Made by a program: the position numbers and the translations under genes. Of a stretch of DNA of 64,000 bases, positions 25,593 through 35,247 are shown piece after piece. This DNA comes from CBDIBC01 sp965276635 (lineage in GTDB: Bacteria; Actinomycetota; Acidimicrobiia; Acidimicrobiales; Palsa-688). The stretch is taken from NCBI GenBank assembly GCA_965276635.1, contig CBDIBC010000005.1, forward strand, positions 744,001 to 808,000, in the 5' to 3' direction. How positions within the stretch are numbered: the first letter of the stretch is position 1; each line of letters starts with the position of its first letter. The notes below the pieces were generated by a model. That model was not told the origin of the DNA, ran no database searches, and saw only the letters and a program-made list of their open reading frames with translations.

Positions 25593-26330
25593 TTACGAGG
25601 ACGCGTGCACCAGCCACAAGCGATCCATCAACTCGCGGAGCATACGACCGGTCGCTCCCCACACGGTGTCGCCCTCCAGCGCGAAGAACTCGATGCGACG
25701 CTCCATGCCGTCCGGCCACGCCCACAGCTCCTCGTGGTGCACGCCGGGCAACCACAGCTCCACGAGCGGCACGGTGAACACGCGGGCCACCTCCGCCGGG
25801 TTGGCGCGCAGGGCGGGACGCTCGGGAAGTACCCCGACGAAGGGGGTGATGGCAGTCGGGTTGGCGAAGGTCGCCAACTGCGACAGCCGGCCGATCAACT
25901 CCACACTGTGCGGGTCGATGGCCACCTCCTCGTGCGCCTCGCGCCGGGCGGCGTCGGCGGGGGACTCGCCCGGGTCGAGCCGGCCACCGGGGAACGCCAC
26001 CTCCCCGCTGTTGGCCCGCAGGCGCGGCGAGCGCCGGGTGAGCACGACGTGCGCCTGGCCGTCCTCGGCGAAGATCGCACAGAGCACGGCGGCCGGGCGG
26101 GGGTCCGCCGAGGGCAGCTCCACCGGCGCCGTCGGCACGCCGGCCAGCGCCCCTTGGCCCTCGGTGAGCGAACCCGCCATCGCGGCCCGCACATCCGCCA
26201 CCGTCACCACATCGGGCAGCACCGCGCCGGGCCGACCCCACGACGGCCCTGGCCCGCGCCGAGCGCCGTCCGGGCGCGGGATGCGCTGGGCGCCACCCCG
26301 TCCCAGGCCACCCAGCGGCTCGGCGGCCAT
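25593..26330 (-). CDS. Nudix hydrolase, CoA pyrophosphatase (NudL) type
   Basis: Predicted to hydrolyse CoA or CoA esters to 3',5'-ADP and phosphopantetheine derivatives. 245 residues from the ATG 26330; in-frame GTGs at 26336 and 26342 are alternatives lying in the repeat ladder. The CoA-type signature VVLTRRSPRLRANSGEVAFP precedes the Nudix box GGRLDPGESPADAARREAHE, continuing EVAID (G-x5-E-x7-R-E-U-x-E-E complete). A ~55-residue basic, proline-rich N-terminal extension is unusual. The last residues (MDRLWLVHASS) end the fold. Confidence 0.87.
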   Translation of the reverse strand: MAAEPLGGLGRGGAQRIPRPDGARRGPGPSWGRPGAVLPDVVTVADVRAAMAGSLTEGQGALAGVPTAPVELPSADPRPAAVLCAIFAEDGQAHVVLTRRSPRLRANSGEVAFPGGRLDPGESPADAARREAHEEVAIDPHSVELIGRLSQLATFANPTAITPFVGVLPERPALRANPAEVARVFTVPLVELWLPGVHHEELWAWPDGMERRIEFFALEGDTVWGATGRMLRELMDRLWLVHASS

Positions 26331-26377
26331 GCTCACAGGCACAGCCGGCTCACAGGCACAGCCGGCTCACAGGCACC
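26331..26377 (-). repeat. 17-bp tandem repeat at the Nudix start (mini-ORF ladder)
   Basis: GCTCACAGGCACAGCCG occurs at 26331-26347 and 26348-26364, with a partial third copy to 26377. On the minus strand GTGs fall at 26376, 26359 and 26342. The first two each open an eight-codon frame (V-P-V-S-R-L-C-L-stop) whose TGA overlaps a GTG of the next unit as GTGA; the third GTG continues into the Nudix gene. Confidence 0.85.
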
Positions 26378-26418
26378 GCTCCGTCTCGTCCGGCGCCGTC
26401 TGGTGCGGATGCGACCGG

Positions 26419-26631
26419 TCAGACGACAGGGGTCCACTCGTCGGCCGCAGCGGCATCAGGAACGGCCTCGTCCGCGACCGGAGCGTCCGCCAGGGCGACC
26501 AGCTCCTCGAGGACGTCCCGCAAACCGGCCGTCTTGAGGTTGCTCATGACCCGACCGGGGAGGGCCTCACCCCGCTCCCACTCCATCCAGGCCTCGAGCA
26601 GCTTGGCGGGGGCGGCGGGGGGATGCTCCAT
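26419..26631 (-). CDS. Small acidic conserved protein
   Basis: 70 residues from the ATG 26631 (MEHPPAAPAKLLEAWMEWER), then GRVMSNLKTAGLRDVLEELV and an acidic tail ending in TPVV. The W-x-x-W-E-x-G-E and G-R-V-M-x-N-L-K-T-A-G-L-R pattern is what I would expect of a short conserved helical protein of actinobacteria, but I cannot name the family or function. The stop lies 42 bp before the first GTG of the ladder upstream of the Nudix gene. Real coding is inferred from the compact, non-repetitive composition compared with the surrounding DNA. Confidence 0.55.
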   Translation of the reverse strand: MEHPPAAPAKLLEAWMEWERGEALPGRVMSNLKTAGLRDVLEELVALADAPVADEAVPDAAAADEWTPVV

Positions 26632-27062
26632 GGGCTTCAGACTACCGGCATCCCGGCTACCGGCCTCGAGGTTGGGCGCGATCGTGACCAGCTCGGAGCG
26701 GCCGCACCCGAGCTTGGGCGCAGTCGCGGTGCCTGGGAACCCAAAACTGCGCCCGACCTCACCGGACCCCTGCCAAAACCGCACCCGACCTCCGGCGGGC
26801 GCACCGACCGTCCACGACCCGCCGGACGGGACCCACCGGCAGCCCCAACCGGCAGCCCACCCACCCGGCAGCCCACCCAACCGGCAGCCCACCCAACCGG
26901 CAGCCCACCCAACCGGCAGCCCACCCACCCGGCAGCCACGCGCGGCAGCCACGCGCGGCACCCGGCAGGCACGCGCAACAGCGGCCCGAACCCCCCGAGG
27001 GTCCGGGCCGCAGCAGCAACCAACCGGTGCAGCAGCCGACCAAACGGCCGGCAGGGAAAGGC
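26632..27062. other. Intergenic region with 16-bp repeat array and long-stem inverted repeat
   Basis: 431 bp between groEL and the 70-residue protein gene. GGGCGCAGT (26716-26724) and ACTGCGCCC (26746-26754) form a perfect 9-bp stem that could terminate groEL transcription. The 16-bp array described separately fills the middle. No gene is supported. Confidence 0.6.
26849..26928. repeat. 16-bp tandem repeat x5
   Basis: Five copies of CCGGCAGCCCACCCAA (26849-26864, 26865-26880, 26881-26896, 26897-26912, 26913-26928; the first and last end in C). They are followed by a shorter theme CGGCAGCCACGCG. The period is not a multiple of three and the array is non-coding. Confidence 0.9.
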
Positions 27063-28726
<1,664 letters not shown>

Positions 28727-28727
<1 letters not shown>

Positions 28728-29020
28728 TACTTACCTACCTTCGCCAGCACGTCACGACTCGTCAGGATGAGGAGGTCCTCCCCGTCCGAGGTGATCTCGG
28801 TGCCCCCGTACTTCGAGTAGACGACCTTGTCGCCCACGGCGATGTCGAGGGGGACCAGCTGACCCGTGCTCTCGGCGCGACGGCCGGGGCCGACGGCCAG
28901 GACCTCGCCCTGCTGGGGCTTCTCCTTGGCGGTGTCGGGGATGACCAGACCAGAGGCGGTCTTCTCCTCGGCCTCGCTCGGGCGTACGACGATGCGATCG
29001 TCGAGCGGTTGCAGACTCAT
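28727..29020 (-). CDS. groES: Co-chaperonin GroES
   Basis: 97 residues from the ATG 29020, preceded by GGAGG at 7 nt; an upstream in-frame start at 29050 is less likely. Signatures: MSLQPLDDRIVVRPSEAEEK, TASGLVIPDTAKEKPQQGEV (the mobile loop that contacts GroEL), VGDKVVYSKYGGTEI and the end LILTSRDVLAKVGK. It caps the GroEL chamber. First gene of the HrcA-controlled operon. Confidence 0.97.
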
Positions 29021-29072
29021 GTGTGCGCCTCCATTGGCACTCGGGGACACCCGGATCTCCGGTGTGCCGTCC

Positions 29073-29099
29073 TTAGCACTCTCACCGGACGAGTGCTAA
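29073..29099 (-). promoter_or_regulatory. CIRCE operator (HrcA binding site)
   Basis: TTAGCACTC (29073-29081), 9-nt spacer, GAGTGCTAA (29091-29099): a perfect match to the CIRCE consensus. It overlaps the predicted transcription start of groES, so bound HrcA would block initiation and heat would relieve it. Confidence 0.97.
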
Positions 29100-29127
29100 T
29101 GATAACGGGAGACCACCACAACTTCAA
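29099..29127 (-). promoter_or_regulatory. groESL promoter
   Basis: Minus strand: -35 TTGAAG (29122-29127), 17-nt spacer, -10 TATCAT (29099-29104). The -10 abuts the CIRCE element and shares one base with it. This is a housekeeping-type sigma-70 promoter; no HAIR/HspR element is seen. Confidence 0.65.
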
Positions 29128-29152
29128 CCTGGTCGGCCCGACGATCGCCGAC

Positions 29153-29398
29153 TCAGTAGCGCTCGCGTTCTTCCACGTAGGTCCCGCGACCGTCACGGCC
29201 GACCCGCTGGGTGCGCCGATAGCGCCCGAAGCCGCCCCAGGACCGCCAGAACACGAGGGACAGCACCAGGCCGACGATGCCGACGATCAGCAGGATCACC
29301 CCGATGGTGTGGATGTTGAAGTTCTTGTTCTGCACCTTGACGGCGAAGCGCAGAATGGCCCCGACGGCAATGAGGAAGATGCTCGTACCAGCACCCAT
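29153..29398 (-). CDS. DUF6458-type small membrane protein
   Basis: 81 residues, with GAGGAGG 8 nt before the ATG 29398. It starts MGAGTSIFLIAVGAILRFAV, continues with a short polar turn and a second helix GVILLIVGIVGLVLSLVF, then a basic arginine-rich cytoplasmic tail ending RGTYVEERERY. This matches the small two-helix actinobacterial DUF6458 proteins. Function unknown. It lies between tsaD and groES. Confidence 0.8.
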   Translation of the reverse strand: MGAGTSIFLIAVGAILRFAVKVQNKNFNIHTIGVILLIVGIVGLVLSLVFWRSWGGFGRYRRTQRVGRDGRGTYVEERERY

Positions 29399-29511
29399 GA
29401 TTGGCCTCCTCGACCCCCAGCCCGGATGTCGGGCGTTCGCGGCCTTGTTCCCGGATCGGGGTCATCTCAAGCCGACGGCCGCACACAGACGGCGCGAAGC
29501 GGCCGTATGGC

Positions 29512-30522
29512 TCAAACCAGAAGGAGCCGCAAGTTGGGGTCGGCGGCCGCGTCCAGGGGCGTCGGCCCGTCCAGGCGGAGCCGGTGCCAGGCCGTAGCTC
29601 CGACCATGGCCGCGTTGTCGGTGCACATGGCCCGACTGGGGATGAACGCCGTCCGGCCGTCGTCACGGGCGGCGGCGGCGATACGAGACCGCAGCTGCGA
29701 GTTGGCCGCCACGCCACCACCGATGCAGATGGCCCGGGCGTCGATGGCCGCCGCCGCTCGGCGCACTTTGTCCACCAGGATGTCCACCACGGCCTCCTGG
29801 AACGAGGCGGCGACGTCGGCGACCGGCGTCTCCGGGTGGGCGCGGACGTAGGTGACCACGCTGGTCTTGAGGCCGCTGAACGAGAAGTCGAAGCCTCGGT
29901 CGCGCAGGGCCCGGGGGAAGGACACGGCCTGCGGGTTCCCGTCGGCGGCGATGCGGTCGATGGCCGGGCCGCCGGGGTAGCCGAGGCCCAGGTAGCGGGC
30001 CACCTTGTCGTAGGCCTCCCCGGCGGCGTCGTCGATGGTCTGACCGAGCAGCCGGTACCGGCTGGCTGCGCCCCCCTCGTCGGACTCCATGGCCACGATC
30101 ATGGTGTGGCCGCCGGAGACGAGCAGCACTGCGGCCGGCAACGCCATGTCGGGGTCCTCCACGAAGGCGGCGTGCAGGTGGCCCTCCAGGTGGTTGACGC
30201 CGACGAAAGGGACGCCCCAGGCCATGGCGTAGGCCTTCGCCGCGCTCACCCCGACGAGGAGCGAGCCGATCAGGCCGGGACCGATGGTGGCCGCCACCGC
30301 GTCGATGTCCGCGGGTGTGGTGGCCGCCTGGGCCATGGCCTCGTCCACCACCGGCACGATGCTCTCGAGGTGGGCCCGGCCCGCCACCTCCGGCACCACG
30401 CCCCCGAAGCGGGCGTGCAACGCGATCTGGCTCGATACCACCGACGAGCGCACGTGGCGGCCGTCGTCGACGACGGCCGCGGCGGTCTCGTCGCAGGAGG
30501 TCTCGATGGCGAGCACCCTCAC
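29512..30522 (-). CDS. tsaD: tRNA t6A37 threonylcarbamoyltransferase TsaD
   Basis: Transfers the threonylcarbamoyl group from TC-AMP to A37 of ANN-decoding tRNAs, acting with TsaB and TsaE. 336 residues from the GTG 30522, which overlaps the rimI stop as GTGA. ASKHA-fold signatures: VLAIETSCDETAAAVV, the metal-binding HLEGH (usually HMEGH), VSGGHTMIV, GEAYDKVARYLGLGYPGGP, FSFSGLKT and the C-terminal GGGVAANSQLR with a TDNAAM metal ligand. It follows rimI, tsaB and tsaE in one overlapping run. Confidence 0.97.
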   Translation of the reverse strand: MRVLAIETSCDETAAAVVDDGRHVRSSVVSSQIALHARFGGVVPEVAGRAHLESIVPVVDEAMAQAATTPADIDAVAATIGPGLIGSLLVGVSAAKAYAMAWGVPFVGVNHLEGHLHAAFVEDPDMALPAAVLLVSGGHTMIVAMESDEGGAASRYRLLGQTIDDAAGEAYDKVARYLGLGYPGGPAIDRIAADGNPQAVSFPRALRDRGFDFSFSGLKTSVVTYVRAHPETPVADVAASFQEAVVDILVDKVRRAAAAIDARAICIGGGVAANSQLRSRIAAAARDDGRTAFIPSRAMCTDNAAMVGATAWHRLRLDGPTPLDAAADPNLRLLLV

Positions 30523-31085
30523 CAGCGTCCCTCCTCCACCGTCGTGGTCCCCCCGATGCCGTCGGCGATCTCCGCCAGGCGGTCCCCGTAGGCATCGGTG
30601 TCGATGTCGTGAACCCACATGATGAGGGCGTCCTCGTTCGTCTCGGCGTAGTAGTTGCGCCGGATGCCATCGGGCTGGAAGCCGAAGCGCCGGTACATGC
30701 GCTGGGCCGAGTCGTTGGAGACCCGCACCTCGAGGGTCATGTGCCGGATCCCCCGCTCGACGCTCGTACGCAGCAGGAACGCCAGCATGCGGCTGGCCAC
30801 CTTGTGGCGTTGCCAGGCGGGATCGACGGCGATGGTGGTCACGTGGGCCTCGTCGGCGGCCACCATGATCCCGGCATAGCCGACGATCAGGCCGTCGACG
30901 CGAGCGCCGACGTACAGCCGTGAGTGGCGGAGGTTCAGCTCGCTCATGAACAGCGGCAGCGACCACGGATGGGGATAGACCTGTGTCTCGATCCGCATGA
31001 CGGCACGCAGGTGCCGCCGCCGCAGCGGGACCAGGTGCACCTCGACCGCGGAGGGGTCCGGCGGGGCGGGCGTGGGCTCAGCCAC
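30519..31085 (-). CDS. rimI: Ribosomal protein alanine acetyltransferase RimI-like (GNAT)
   Basis: GNAT N-acetyltransferase; in E. coli RimI acetylates the N-terminal alanine of S18. 188 residues from the GTG 31085, which lies 5 nt before the tsaB stop. Signatures: RIETQVYPHPWSLPLFMSEL (substrate-side helix with the PW motif), IVGYAGIMVAADEAHVTTIA, the acetyl-CoA loop QRHKVASRMLAF (R/Q-x-x-G/V-x-A form, with V where G is usual), and NDSAQRMYRRFGFQPDGIRR. The Q-R-H-K-V-A loop lacks the usual glycines, so activity deserves a check. Confidence 0.9.
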   Translation of the reverse strand: MAEPTPAPPDPSAVEVHLVPLRRRHLRAVMRIETQVYPHPWSLPLFMSELNLRHSRLYVGARVDGLIVGYAGIMVAADEAHVTTIAVDPAWQRHKVASRMLAFLLRTSVERGIRHMTLEVRVSNDSAQRMYRRFGFQPDGIRRNYYAETNEDALIMWVHDIDTDAYGDRLAEIADGIGGTTTVEEGRW

Positions 31086-31875
31086 CGCGACCCCGGCCGA
31101 CGAGCGAGGGGTCGACGGGTTCCGGCACCGGGCCGCCCCCGGAAGGGAGCGGGGCGGCCGGGGCCTGCTCCCACCCGATGCGGACATCGGCCTGGCGCAG
31201 GTAGCACGGAACGAGCAGGCGGGGGTCGCCCGCCTGCCCCGCCCGCTCGACGGCCAGGCGAGCGAGGGTCGCCGCCGACGGGAATGCCCCGTCGGGGCCG
31301 GCGAAGGCGACACCGGCCTGGCCGGCGAAGGCGACACCAGCCTGGCCGGCCAGCTCGGGGCGATAGCGCTCGGCACCGTCGCCGGCCGCCAGGACGGGCC
31401 GATCCAGCGCGACCAGGGCCGCCGCCACGTCCTCGGGGGCGGCAACGGCCGGCGGCCGGAGCTCGACGAGCGCATCGTCGTCCTCTCCCTCCCTGGCGTA
31501 CAGCGCCCATGCCACCTCGCCACGGCGGACGTCGACCACCGGGGCGATCAGCCCGGCCCGGCGGTCCTGCGCCTGGGCCAGGACCTCCAGGCTGGTCACG
31601 CCCAGGGCGGGCACGGCCAACGCTGCGGCCAGGGCCTTGGCGGTGGCCAGGCCGACGCGCAGGCCGGTGAACAGCCCCGGGCCCAGGTCGACGGCGACCA
31701 ACCCCACGTCGGACAGGGCGACGCCCACGTGCCCGCACAGCTCCCCGATGGCGGGGGCCAGCACCTCGCCGTGGCGGCGGCCCTGGGCGGCATGGAACGA
31801 GCCGATGGGGCCGCCCGCGCTGCGCAGGGCCACACCGACCTGGGGGGTGGCGGTGTCGATGGCGAGGACGATCAC
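31078..31875 (-). CDS. tsaB: tRNA t6A modification scaffold protein TsaB
   Basis: Paralogue of TsaD that forms the TsaBD platform. 265 residues from the GTG 31875, overlapping the tsaE stop as GTGA. N-terminal VIVLAIDTATPQVGVAL, VDLGPGLFTGLRVGLATAKA and GVTSLEVLAQ are typical. The C-terminal half contains a duplicated A-G-Q-A-G-V-A-F segment, encoded by a short DNA duplication, and an extended proline/glycine-rich end. Confidence 0.92.
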   Translation of the reverse strand: MIVLAIDTATPQVGVALRSAGGPIGSFHAAQGRRHGEVLAPAIGELCGHVGVALSDVGLVAVDLGPGLFTGLRVGLATAKALAAALAVPALGVTSLEVLAQAQDRRAGLIAPVVDVRRGEVAWALYAREGEDDDALVELRPPAVAAPEDVAAALVALDRPVLAAGDGAERYRPELAGQAGVAFAGQAGVAFAGPDGAFPSAATLARLAVERAGQAGDPRLLVPCYLRQADVRIGWEQAPAAPLPSGGGPVPEPVDPSLVGRGRGG

Positions 31876-32390
31876 CGGCGCGCCTCGCTTCCCGATGTGG
31901 CCGCCGTCACCGCCGAGGCCAGCGCCGGCCAACGCTCCCCCCACGCGCCACCCACGGGCCGCAACGTCACCCTCCGGTCCTCGGCACCGGCGCCCAGGTC
32001 GATGACGACGCGGAGGGTATCGGGCCCGAGCGCGGCGGCCGCCCGCTCCCCCCATTCGATCACGGCGAACGCCCCGTCCTCCACCTGCTCGGGCACGCCA
32101 AGATCGACCACCTCGGCCAGTCGCTCGAGCCGGTACACGTCGGCGTGAAGGAGGTCAGGGCCCACATCCGTCCGGTAGCGGCGGACCAGCGTAAAGGTGG
32201 GACTGGTCACCGGCTCGGTGACGCCGGCAGCCAGAGCCAGGCCCTGGGTCCATGCCGTCTTCCCGGCGCCCAGGTCACCGTCGAGGAGCACGACGTCACC
32301 GACCCGCAGGTACGGGACCACCGCAGCCGCGATGGCCCGGGTGTCGGCAACCGACGACGAGTGGACGACGAGGGCCGGCGCGTCGATCAC
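31872..32390 (-). CDS. tsaE: tRNA t6A modification ATPase TsaE
   Basis: P-loop ATPase that regenerates the TsaBD complex. 172 residues from the GTG 32390, overlapping the glycosylase stop as GTGA. Walker A is GDLGAGKTAWTQG, then EPVTSPTFTLVRRY, LLHADVYRLERLAEV and the conserved VIEWGERAAAAL. Length and motifs are normal for the family. Confidence 0.95.
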   Translation of the reverse strand: MIDAPALVVHSSSVADTRAIAAAVVPYLRVGDVVLLDGDLGAGKTAWTQGLALAAGVTEPVTSPTFTLVRRYRTDVGPDLLHADVYRLERLAEVVDLGVPEQVEDGAFAVIEWGERAAAALGPDTLRVVIDLGAGAEDRRVTLRPVGGAWGERWPALASAVTAATSGSEARR

Positions 32391-32974
32391 GGGTGCGCGG
32401 TGCCGGCGAGCACCTCTTTCACCCGCACGAAGTCGGCGCGCATCTGGGCGAGCACCTGACCACCACCACGCAGGGCCGCCGCCGGGTGGAAGGTCGGGAC
32501 CAGCACCGCACCGGAGCTGCCCCACGGGAAGCTGCGACCACGGAGCTTGTTGATCCCGTCGGTGGTCCCGAGCAGGGTCCGAGTGGCGAAGTTACCGAGG
32601 GTGACCACCACGCTCGGCCCGATCAGCTCCACCTGCTGGTCCAGGAACGGGCGGCACGAGTCGATCTCGACGGGCTGCGGATCACGGTTGTTCGGCGGCC
32701 GGCACTTGACCACGTTGGCGATGTAGACCTCGGCGCGCGCCAGGCCGGTCTCCTCGGCCAGGAGACGGTCGAGGAGCTGGCCGGAGCGGCCCACGAAAGG
32801 TCGCCCCTGGAGGTCCTCGTCGCGACCTGGCCCTTCCCCCACCACCATCACCGCCGCCGCCGGATCGCCCTCGCCGAACACGACCGTGGTGCGGCCGGCG
32901 GCCAGCGGGCAGCGGGTGCACCCGCTCGCCTCGGCCTGCAGCTGGGCGAGCGCGGACGCGGCCGGAACGGTCAT
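32387..32974 (-). CDS. Uracil-DNA glycosylase, family 4 (iron-sulfur)
   Basis: Removes uracil from DNA. 195 residues. Family-4 signs: an N-terminal GCTRCPLAAGR pair of cysteines and the later KCRPPNNRDP and SCRPFLDQQ cysteines that would ligate a 4Fe-4S cluster, plus the catalytic-site motif GEGPGRDEDLQGRPFVGRSG and the late HPAAALR. The enzyme has no role in t6A synthesis, yet its stop codon overlaps tsaE, so it is translationally coupled to the tsaE-tsaB-rimI-tsaD run. Confidence 0.93.
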   Translation of the reverse strand: MTVPAASALAQLQAEASGCTRCPLAAGRTTVVFGEGDPAAAVMVVGEGPGRDEDLQGRPFVGRSGQLLDRLLAEETGLARAEVYIANVVKCRPPNNRDPQPVEIDSCRPFLDQQVELIGPSVVVTLGNFATRTLLGTTDGINKLRGRSFPWGSSGAVLVPTFHPAAALRGGGQVLAQMRADFVRVKEVLAGTAHP

Positions 32975-33050
32975 GACCCGGCAATGCTACCGGTGGTCAC
33001 GATCCCGCTCGCGGCTGGGTGGGCGACCGGAAGCTGACCGCGACCGCGCC

Positions 33051-34046
33051 TCAGGAGCGCGCCGCCAACGCCACGATGGCGCCGGCCACCTCCGCCGGCC
33101 GCTCGAGCATGACCATGTGCCCGCAGCCGTCGAGCACGAGCAGCTCGGCCCCGCCGACGGCGTCGGCCAGGGCCCGGGCGTGCCGCACGGGCGTGACCAC
33201 GTCCCGGGTGCCGACCACGACGGTCGCCGGCAGGTCCACGGAGGCGAGCGACGCCACGTCGTCGACGCGGAGGATCTGCAGGATGAGCTCCGCCGACACG
33301 CGTACGCGGGTGTCGGAGACCAGGTCGCGGGTGAGGGCCACCTGACTGGCGGAGGGGTCCCGGCCGAAGTTGATGCGGGCCAGGAGGTAGGCGCCGTCCC
33401 ACCGGGGCAACGTGGGACCGGGCAGGTGGCCAGCCAGCCGCCCGCCGCCTCGCAACAGCGGCGCCAGGGTCGCTCCCAGCAGCCTGTGGCCGGGCACGCC
33501 GGCGCCGCCCATCGGGTCCGCGGTGGTGGCCATGAGCCCGAGGGCGCCGACGCGCCCCCCGCCCTTGGCGGCGACCGGGTCGCCGGCGAGCATCCGGATG
33601 GCGACCATCCCGCCCATGGAGTGCCCGACCAGGACGACATCGGTCAGGTCGAGCTGCTCCAACACCTCGGCGACGTCTTCGGCCAGGCGATCCAGCGTCA
33701 GCCCGGTGGCGTCGGAGCGGCCGTGGCCCCGCAGGTCGACGGCGACGACCTCGAAACCGGCGGCGACGAGGGGCCGGAACTGCAGGTGCCACACCGCGGC
33801 AGACAAGGTGATGCCGTGGAGCAGGAGGACCGCACGGCCGGCGCCCGCCTGGTAGACGTGCAGCCCGGCGCCGTCGCTCATGGTCAGGGTGCGGGACCGC
33901 ACGTCCTCGGGCAGTCCGTGCTCGAGGTCGGCAAAGGGGTCGGGACGGCCCTGCGCTCGGCGCACCACCGCTCGCTGGGTGAGCCAACCCCCGGCGAGAC
34001 CGGCGCCCGCCGCCCCCAATCCGATGAGGCTCTTGCGGCTCGCCAC
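33051..34046 (-). CDS. Alpha/beta hydrolase with membrane anchor
   Basis: 331 residues from the GTG 34046, one base after the alr stop. An N-terminal hydrophobic segment (LIGLGAAGAGLAGGWLTQ) suggests an anchor or signal. Alpha/beta fold: LLLHGITLSAAVWHLQFRPL (oxyanion loop), VDLRGHGRS, nucleophile elbow VGHSMGGMV with catalytic Ser, GTRDVVTPV for the acid, and GCGHMVMLERP with the catalytic His. A hydrolase at this place, beside alr and tsaE, is a common actinobacterial arrangement. Substrate unknown (esterase or lipase-like). Confidence 0.9.
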   Translation of the reverse strand: MASRKSLIGLGAAGAGLAGGWLTQRAVVRRAQGRPDPFADLEHGLPEDVRSRTLTMSDGAGLHVYQAGAGRAVLLLHGITLSAAVWHLQFRPLVAAGFEVVAVDLRGHGRSDATGLTLDRLAEDVAEVLEQLDLTDVVLVGHSMGGMVAIRMLAGDPVAAKGGGRVGALGLMATTADPMGGAGVPGHRLLGATLAPLLRGGGRLAGHLPGPTLPRWDGAYLLARINFGRDPSASQVALTRDLVSDTRVRVSAELILQILRVDDVASLASVDLPATVVVGTRDVVTPVRHARALADAVGGAELLVLDGCGHMVMLERPAEVAGAIVALAARS

Positions 34047-34047
34047 C

Positions 34048-35247
34048 TCAGCCGCCCTGGTGCTCGGCGGGCTCGCCTCGGTAGGTGCGGGGCACGCGCC
34101 CACCGACGCCGCAGACCACCTCGTAGGCGATGGTGTCGACGCGCCTCGCCCACTCCCAGGCGCTGATGGCGTCGTCGCCCTGCCGGCCGATGAGCACCAC
34201 CTCGTCGCCGACCGCCACCGCTGCGCCGGGACCGCAGTCCACCAGGATCTGGTCCATGGTGACGGTGCCGGCGACGGGGCAGCGGCGACCACCGACGAGG
34301 ACCTGTCCGCCGGTGGCGGACAGCCGGCGAGTGACGCCATCGGCGTAGCCGAGAGGGACGGTGGCGACGACCGAGTCGCGATCGAGGCGGTACCGCAGGC
34401 CGTAGGAGAGACGCTCGCCGGCCCGCACCACCTTGACGTGCGAGACCCGGGCCAGGAGTGACATAGCCGGTCGCAGCCGGTCCGCCGGCGCCCGGTCCAC
34501 CGTCGGACCGGCGGGCGCCAGGCCGTAGAGAGCGATGCCGCAACGCACCATGTCGAGGTGCGCGTCGGGGTGCCAGAGCGTCCCGGCCGAGTTGGCGGCA
34601 TGGAGCAGTGGTGGGTGGACGCCGGCCTCCGCCAGGCGCGCCACCACCGCACGGAACTGCGCCGACTGCTCGGCGGTGAAGGGGTCGTCGACCTCGTCGG
34701 CCACCGCGAAGTGGGTCCAAAAGCCCTCGACCACCAGCTCGGGGCGGCCGGCGGCCTCCACGGCCAGGGTCACGCTCTCATCGGGGGCGGCACCGACGCG
34801 GTGCATGCCCGTGTCGACCTTGATGTGCACGGGCCGGGCGGCGCCCCCGGCGGCACGGACCGCCTCGGTGAGCGCGTCGAGGCCCGCCCGGGTGTAGACG
34901 GTCGGCGTCAGCCCGGCCGCCACCACGTCAGCCATGGCTTCCGGCGCCGGCTCGGAGAGGACCAGGACCGGGGCCGTGAGCCCCCCGTCGCGCAGCTGGC
35001 GACCTTCCTCCACCAGGGCCACGGCCAGCCACGAGGCGCCGCCGGCCAGCGCGGCTCGCGCCACCCGGACCGGACCGTGGCCGTACCCCCAGGCCTTGAC
35101 CACGGCGCAGAGCTGGGCGGGAGCGGCGACGGCGGCGAGCAGCTCGGCGTTGTGCCGGATGGCGCCGAGGTCGATCTCGGCCCAGGCCGGCCGCAGGTGC
35201 CCCGACTCCCGGGCCGAGGGCTCCCCGACGGGGGCCGCGGCGCTCAC
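34048..35247 (-). CDS. alr: Alanine racemase
   Basis: PLP-dependent L-Ala/D-Ala interconversion for peptidoglycan. 399 residues; GTG start overlaps the nnr stop as GTGA. The PLP lysine is K51 in VVKAWGYGHG; the usual motif is K-A-D/N-x-Y-G-H-G, so W53 at the D/N position is unusual. Other marks: IKVDTGMHRVG, GFWTHFAVAD, ANSAGTL, MVRCGIALYGL, the second catalytic tyrosine in LSYGLRY, VPLGYADG and AGTVTMDQILVD. Its product is used by Ddl, which is not in this window. Confidence 0.95.
   Translation of the reverse strand: MSAAAPVGEPSARESGHLRPAWAEIDLGAIRHNAELLAAVAAPAQLCAVVKAWGYGHGPVRVARAALAGGASWLAVALVEEGRQLRDGGLTAPVLVLSEPAPEAMADVVAAGLTPTVYTRAGLDALTEAVRAAGGAARPVHIKVDTGMHRVGAAPDESVTLAVEAAGRPELVVEGFWTHFAVADEVDDPFTAEQSAQFRAVVARLAEAGVHPPLLHAANSAGTLWHPDAHLDMVRCGIALYGLAPAGPTVDRAPADRLRPAMSLLARVSHVKVVRAGERLSYGLRYRLDRDSVVATVPLGYADGVTRRLSATGGQVLVGGRRCPVAGTVTMDQILVDCGPGAAVAVGDEVVLIGRQGDDAISAWEWARRVDTIAYEVVCGVGGRVPRTYRGEPAEHQGG

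Noticed and set aside
26849..26928. CRISPR or iteron array
   Set aside because: 16-bp units are back to back without spacers, and there is no replication gene close by.
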